Shown one piece after another: positions 60,623 to 64,000 of a stretch of 64,000 bases of DNA. The notes under the pieces are model-generated. The model made no database searches and was not told the DNA's origin. It worked only from the letters and a program-made list of their open reading frames with translations. Source of the stretch: Pseudomonas sp. HMWF032. Lineage in GTDB: Bacteria > Pseudomonadota > Gammaproteobacteria > Pseudomonadales > Pseudomonadaceae. The DNA lies in the NCBI RefSeq assembly GCF_003060885.1, contig NZ_QAIG01000008.1, positions 1 through 64,000 on the forward strand. Direction: 5' to 3'. Position numbers and translations under genes: made by a program. Each line of letters opens with the position of its first letter. Within the stretch, counting starts at the first letter, position 1.

Positions 60623-61702
60623 TCAATACTGACTGCGGAAAGTGGTCCAGATGCGCGTGCGTTCACGTTGTTGGCGCAGCGGCATCAATTGCTCGGCAAA
60701 CAGGCGTGCGCGCACCGCTTCACCGGGGTAGATATCGGCATCGCCGCTGATCGCCGGGTCAACCAGCGCCGTGGCAGCCTGGTTGGCGTTGGCGAAGAAC
60801 ACGTTGTTGGTCAGCTCGGCGATGGCCTCGGGGCGCAGCATGTAATCGATAAAGGCGTGGGCGGCCTTGGGGTGCGGCGCATCGGCCGGGATGGCCATGG
60901 TGTCGAACCACAGCAGCGTGCCTTCACGCGGGATGCGGTACTGCACCTCGAACGGCTGCTTGGCCTCAGCGGCGTTGGCCGCGGCCATGTAGGCGTCGCC
61001 GTTGTAGGTCAGCGCCAGGCAGATTTCGCCCTTGGCCAGGTCATTGATATGCCGGCCGGCGCCGACGTAACGCAGGTTCGGTTGCAGCTGGGTGAGCAGC
61101 TGCGCCACGGCATCGAGGTCGGCGCGGTCGCTGCTGTAAGGGTCTTTGCCGAGGTAGTTGAGGGCAATGCTGATTACTTCCTGCGGCGAGTCGATCACCG
61201 CGATGCCGCAGTCCTTGAGCTTGCTGGCGTACTCGGGCTTGAACAGCAGATCCAGGCTGTTCAGCGGCACGCCGGGCAAACGCTTTTCGAGCGCCTGAAG
61301 GTTGAAACCCACGCCAACCGTGCCCCAGGTGTACGGCAGGCCGAACTGGTTGCCGGGGTCGGCACTGGCGAGCTTGCTCAGCAGCGCCGAGTCGAGGTTC
61401 TGCAGATGCGGCAGTTGCGTGCGATCCAGCGGTTGCACGGCCTTGGCCTGAATCGCCCGAGCCAGGCCGCTGGAAGCCGGGAAGACGACGTCATAACCGC
61501 TGCCGCCGGTGAGCAGTTTGCTGTCCAGGGCTTCGGCACTGTCGAAGATGTCGTATTTGACCGTGATCCCGGTTTCATCCTTGAAGCGCTGCAGGGCTTG
61601 CTCCGGCAGGTAGGCGGACCAACTGTACAGGTTCAGGGCTTTTTCTTCGGCCTGAGCGGCGAAGGCGCAACACAGCAGCAACGGAGCAAGGGCCTGACGC
61701 AT
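60623..61702 (-). CDS. Polyamine-type ABC transporter substrate-binding protein
   Basis: A 359-aa periplasmic protein of the PotF/PotD (spermidine/putrescine) family: signal peptide ending AAQA, LNLYSWSAYLPEQAL near the mature start, YDVVFPASSG, GLPYTWGTVGVGFN and the late FANANQAAT. No permease or ATPase genes accompany it here, so it may serve a transporter elsewhere or be an uptake sensor. Start at MRQALAPLLL. It precedes the ureohydrolase on the same strand by 10 bp. Confidence 0.88.
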   Translation of the reverse strand: MRQALAPLLLCCAFAAQAEEKALNLYSWSAYLPEQALQRFKDETGITVKYDIFDSAEALDSKLLTGGSGYDVVFPASSGLARAIQAKAVQPLDRTQLPHLQNLDSALLSKLASADPGNQFGLPYTWGTVGVGFNLQALEKRLPGVPLNSLDLLFKPEYASKLKDCGIAVIDSPQEVISIALNYLGKDPYSSDRADLDAVAQLLTQLQPNLRYVGAGRHINDLAKGEICLALTYNGDAYMAAANAAEAKQPFEVQYRIPREGTLLWFDTMAIPADAPHPKAAHAFIDYMLRPEAIAELTNNVFFANANQAATALVDPAISGDADIYPGEAVRARLFAEQLMPLRQQRERTRIWTTFRSQY

Positions 61703-61815
61703 GGGAATGACCTCGGTAAAGGGGTGAGCTGGGCACATCCTGCCTGCCGGTTTGCTTAGCTTAAATATGAAGTGTTCTACTCTGGCATCGACATACATCA
61801 ATGTTAGGCCCTGCC

Positions 61816-62730
61816 ATGCTCAGCCAGTTACGCGACCTCGACCTGCAGTTGCTACGCCTGTTCGTCACCGTGGTGGAGTGCGGCGGTTTCAGTGCCGCCC
61901 AGGGCGAACTGGGGATTGGCCAATCGACCATCAGCACGCAGATGGCCAAACTGGAAACCCGCCTGGGCTTTCGCCTGTGCGAGCGCGGCAAGGCGGGCTT
62001 TCGCCTGACGCCCAAGGGTGAGCAGGTGCTGAGCGCCACACGCCGACTGTTCAGCGCCATCGACACCTTCAAGGACGAGGCCCAGGGCATGGCCGACAAG
62101 CTGCTCGGTGAGCTGCGCATCGGCCTGTCCGAAGGGCTGGCCGCGCAGGTGCTGGAACAGGTGGCCGAGGCCATCCAGCGCTTTCGCGCACGCAACCAGG
62201 CGGTGCAGATCGAACTGCTGACTGCCATGCCCGCCGAACTGGAGCGCCGCCTGTTGCAGAACCAGCTGCACCTGGCCATCGGCTACTTCTCCGGCAACCA
62301 GAATGCACTGGACTATCACCCACTGTTTCACGAACGTCAGGTGCTCTACTGCGCCGCTGAGCATCCGCTGTTCAGCCGCCGACAGATCAGCCGGGCCGAC
62401 CTGCAGCAGGCGGACAGCGTGCGCCACCCCTACCGCTTTGTGAAGGCGCGCGAGCCGTTGCAGAGCAGTACCAGTTCGGCACAGACCGAACAGGTCGATG
62501 GCGCCCTGGCCTTTATCCTGTCCGGCAGGCACATCGGCTACCTGCCCGTGCACATCGCCGCCCCCTGGCAGGCCGCCGGGCGCCTGCGCGCGATCGAAGC
62601 CGACAGCCTGGGCTTCGACGTGCAGTTCCACCTGGCCAGCCACCGCGGCCAGTATCCTGGCGATGCGCAGCGGGCGTTTGTCGAAGACCTGCTACGGGCG
62701 TTCAGCGCCAGCCCATCGGCCAGCCCTTAA
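61816..62730 (+). CDS. LysR-family transcriptional regulator
   Basis: A 304-aa LTTR: N-terminal winged HTH (LRLFVTVVECGGFSAAQGELGIGQSTISTQMAKLE in parts; residues 10-45) and a C-terminal effector domain. Divergent from the binding-protein/ureohydrolase operon, so it probably controls it, as GbuR and GpuR do for related loci. Start at 61816 after an AGG seven bases upstream; ATG at 61801 is an alternative. Its end overlaps the next convergent gene by four bases. Confidence 0.88.
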   Translation: MLSQLRDLDLQLLRLFVTVVECGGFSAAQGELGIGQSTISTQMAKLETRLGFRLCERGKAGFRLTPKGEQVLSATRRLFSAIDTFKDEAQGMADKLLGELRIGLSEGLAAQVLEQVAEAIQRFRARNQAVQIELLTAMPAELERRLLQNQLHLAIGYFSGNQNALDYHPLFHERQVLYCAAEHPLFSRRQISRADLQQADSVRHPYRFVKAREPLQSSTSSAQTEQVDGALAFILSGRHIGYLPVHIAAPWQAAGRLRAIEADSLGFDVQFHLASHRGQYPGDAQRAFVEDLLRAFSASPSASP

Positions 62731-62930
62731 CGCCGCTGCACAGGCTCATGCACAGGCGCCTGCCGCAACTGCTTACTCAGGCGGTCAATGGCGGCAATCG
62801 TCTGGCTGATGTCGCGGTGGATGCTCGGCACGCCCAGGCACGGCCAGGGCGATGCGTCAGCTGATAGCGGCTCGGCCTCCAGTTGCAGCTGTGGGTCGAA
62901 GAGATCGTGGGTCAGGGGAAGCAGGTGCAT
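62727..62930 (-). CDS. Small hypothetical protein (67 aa)
   Basis: Not recognised. From MHLLPLTHDLFDPQL with AAGGAG six bases upstream, which favours this start over a longer frame of 94 codons. Soluble, with a Leu/Asp-rich N-terminus and a helical C-terminal part (ISQTIAAIDRLSKQLRQ). It overlaps the LysR stop by four bases and reads leftwards. The 177 bp on to the next gene hold nothing that I can see. Confidence 0.5.
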   Translation of the reverse strand: MHLLPLTHDLFDPQLQLEAEPLSADASPWPCLGVPSIHRDISQTIAAIDRLSKQLRQAPVHEPVQRR

Positions 62931-63107
62931 GACAGGCTCCTTGCCGGACAACCCGGCGTGACGGTTAAGGTCAGGAGGCAGTAAACAAGTGGCCAATCGG
63001 CCTAGCGGCAAGTCTTGTTGCTATGGCCCAAGCATCGGCGCCCGAAGTGACAGGTTGATGACCGCGCGGAGCCTGCCTGTTCAGACTCCGCCGCGAAGCC
63101 AGCGGCG

Positions 63108-64000
63108 TCAACCCACCTGCGCGCCATTGGTCGCATGCAGCAGCGGCGGGATCGGACAGTCCAGCAGGTCAGCCACCGCGCGCAGCAACTCGGCCTCGGC
63201 CACCTCGATACGCCCATCATGCTCAATGCAGCGCGCCATGGCCTTGAGCAGCCGTGGTTTCTGCAAGGGCTGCAGCTGGTTAAGCCGTTTGAGGGCGGCC
63301 TCCAAGGCTTTCAGATCGCACTGCGCTGCCGGTAGCAGGTTAAGCGCGTTATACGGCAGTTCGCCCGCCGCCTTTGCCAACGCTGCTTGCGCCTGGTCCG
63401 GCGGCACATTGCCGGCATGGGCCAGAAACGACAGCAACACCTGAGCGTCATCCAGCACTTCCAGCAGGTGAAAATGCCCACTGAGCCGCCGACTGGGGGC
63501 CAGGTTGCGCTCGACGATGCGCAGCAAGGTCCATTCCAGCAGCTCAACCTGGCCATCGGCACGGATCAGCCGTGCCATCACCGCACACAACGCGGCCGCC
63601 TGCTCGGCGCCCAGCTGCTTGAGCGCCGGCATGGCCAGGTCCAGCAGGGTCAACCGTTGGTTGCCTGGCAACTGGCGCAGCGGTTGTTCCAGCGCCTGCA
63701 CATGTTCCATCAACTCGGCGCTGAGCAGTGGCTTGAGCATCTGCAGTTGCTGGTCACGCAAGGGCGTCACAGGCGCCAGCAACAAGCCATAGACCAAGGC
63801 CTGTGCGCCGCTGCCATGGTGCGCGGCCTGACGCAGCGCCGGGTGCAGCTCATCCAGCACTTTATGCGCCTGCTGCAGGTGGGCCGCACGTGGCTCCCCA
63901 ATGCTGGCGATGGCCGCCGTGGCCGAAGCGGCGCTAAAGCCGGTCAAGGCCTGATCCCAGCCCTGGGCCACAGCACGTTGGTCTGCCGTGGCATCGGCAG
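63108..64000 (-). CDS. M48-type metallopeptidase, C-terminal part (cut by window edge)
   Basis: The last 297 codons of a leftward gene whose start is beyond 64000; the frame is open to the edge. The visible part begins with GFSAASATAAIASIGEPRAAHLQQA and is helical, with repeated Leu/Ala-rich segments and a TerB-like acidic pattern (RLIRADGQVELLEW, CIEHDGRIEVAEAE). From memory it resembles the tail of a large Pseudomonas M48 membrane peptidase; the HEXXH domain would be outside the window, so the call rests on this tail alone. Confidence 0.6.
   Translation of the reverse strand, partial: ADATADQRAVAQGWDQALTGFSAASATAAIASIGEPRAAHLQQAHKVLDELHPALRQAAHHGSGAQALVYGLLLAPVTPLRDQQLQMLKPLLSAELMEHVQALEQPLRQLPGNQRLTLLDLAMPALKQLGAEQAAALCAVMARLIRADGQVELLEWTLLRIVERNLAPSRRLSGHFHLLEVLDDAQVLLSFLAHAGNVPPDQAQAALAKAAGELPYNALNLLPAAQCDLKALEAALKRLNQLQPLQKPRLLKAMARCIEHDGRIEVAEAELLRAVADLLDCPIPPLLHATNGAQVG

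Overview
The window is high-GC chromosomal DNA from a gamma-proteobacterium, almost certainly Pseudomonas in the broad sense. The gene order follows, from memory, the P. aeruginosa stretch from tyrZ (PA0668) back to rpoD (PA0576). Diagnostic markers are Vfr, the AmgK/MurU muropeptide-recycling pair, murein recycling with AnmK, and the rpsU-dnaG-rpoD operon. No database search was possible; names rest on motifs, length and synteny.

Layout. 1-335: four leftward tandem promoters, spaced about 100 bp, that look like the control region of an rRNA operon lying just outside the left edge. 0.5-9.9 kb: tyrS, an M23 endopeptidase, anmK, erpA, a bactofilin, argC, hemJ and a nitronate monooxygenase/PLP-enzyme pair. 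10-16.6 kb: a DUF805 protein, an SDR, a Ycf46-like AAA ATPase, a HIT protein, an FGE-fold protein, coq7, osmC and vfr. 16.7-22.3 kb: a leftward rpe-gph-trpEGDC array in which trpE and trpG are only 11 bp apart and a 14-residue leader peptide with a Trp-Arg-Trp run precedes trpE. 22.4-33.7 kb: envelope genes (djlA, murU, amgK, lptD, surA) followed by pdxA, rsmA, apaG, apaH and glpE. 34-38.9 kb: prkA-yeaH-spoVR stress cluster. 39-47.8 kb: cca, folK, folB, plsY, tsaD and the macromolecular-synthesis operon.

The accessory part is 48.1-55.3 kb. A tRNA-Ile2 (CAU) gene at 48030-48106 has its 3' 46 bases repeated (42 of 46 identical) at 55242-55287, with a similar hairpin after each copy. The 7.2 kb between them is a genomic island with no visible integrase. 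Its left half holds an orphan PAAR protein, a protein with the His-Gly/Ala-Cys signature and spacing of clan CD (caspase-like) cysteine peptidases, a translationally coupled possible immunity protein, and an exported CHAP-domain protein. This looks like an orphan type VI secretion cargo module. Its right half holds an XRE regulator with a near-perfect operator palindrome, a NERD/zinc-ribbon protein, a GIY-YIG nuclease, a C5 cytosine methyltransferase with an RHH-like N-terminus, and a broken second copy of the XRE gene. This looks like a regulated restriction-modification or defence module.

55.3-64 kb: an EAL phosphodiesterase next to a GGDEF cyclase, a second tyrosyl-tRNA synthetase of the other (E. 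coli-like) subfamily, a ureohydrolase/polyamine-binding-protein/LysR locus, a small hypothetical gene, and the 3' part of an M48-type peptidase gene cut by the right edge.
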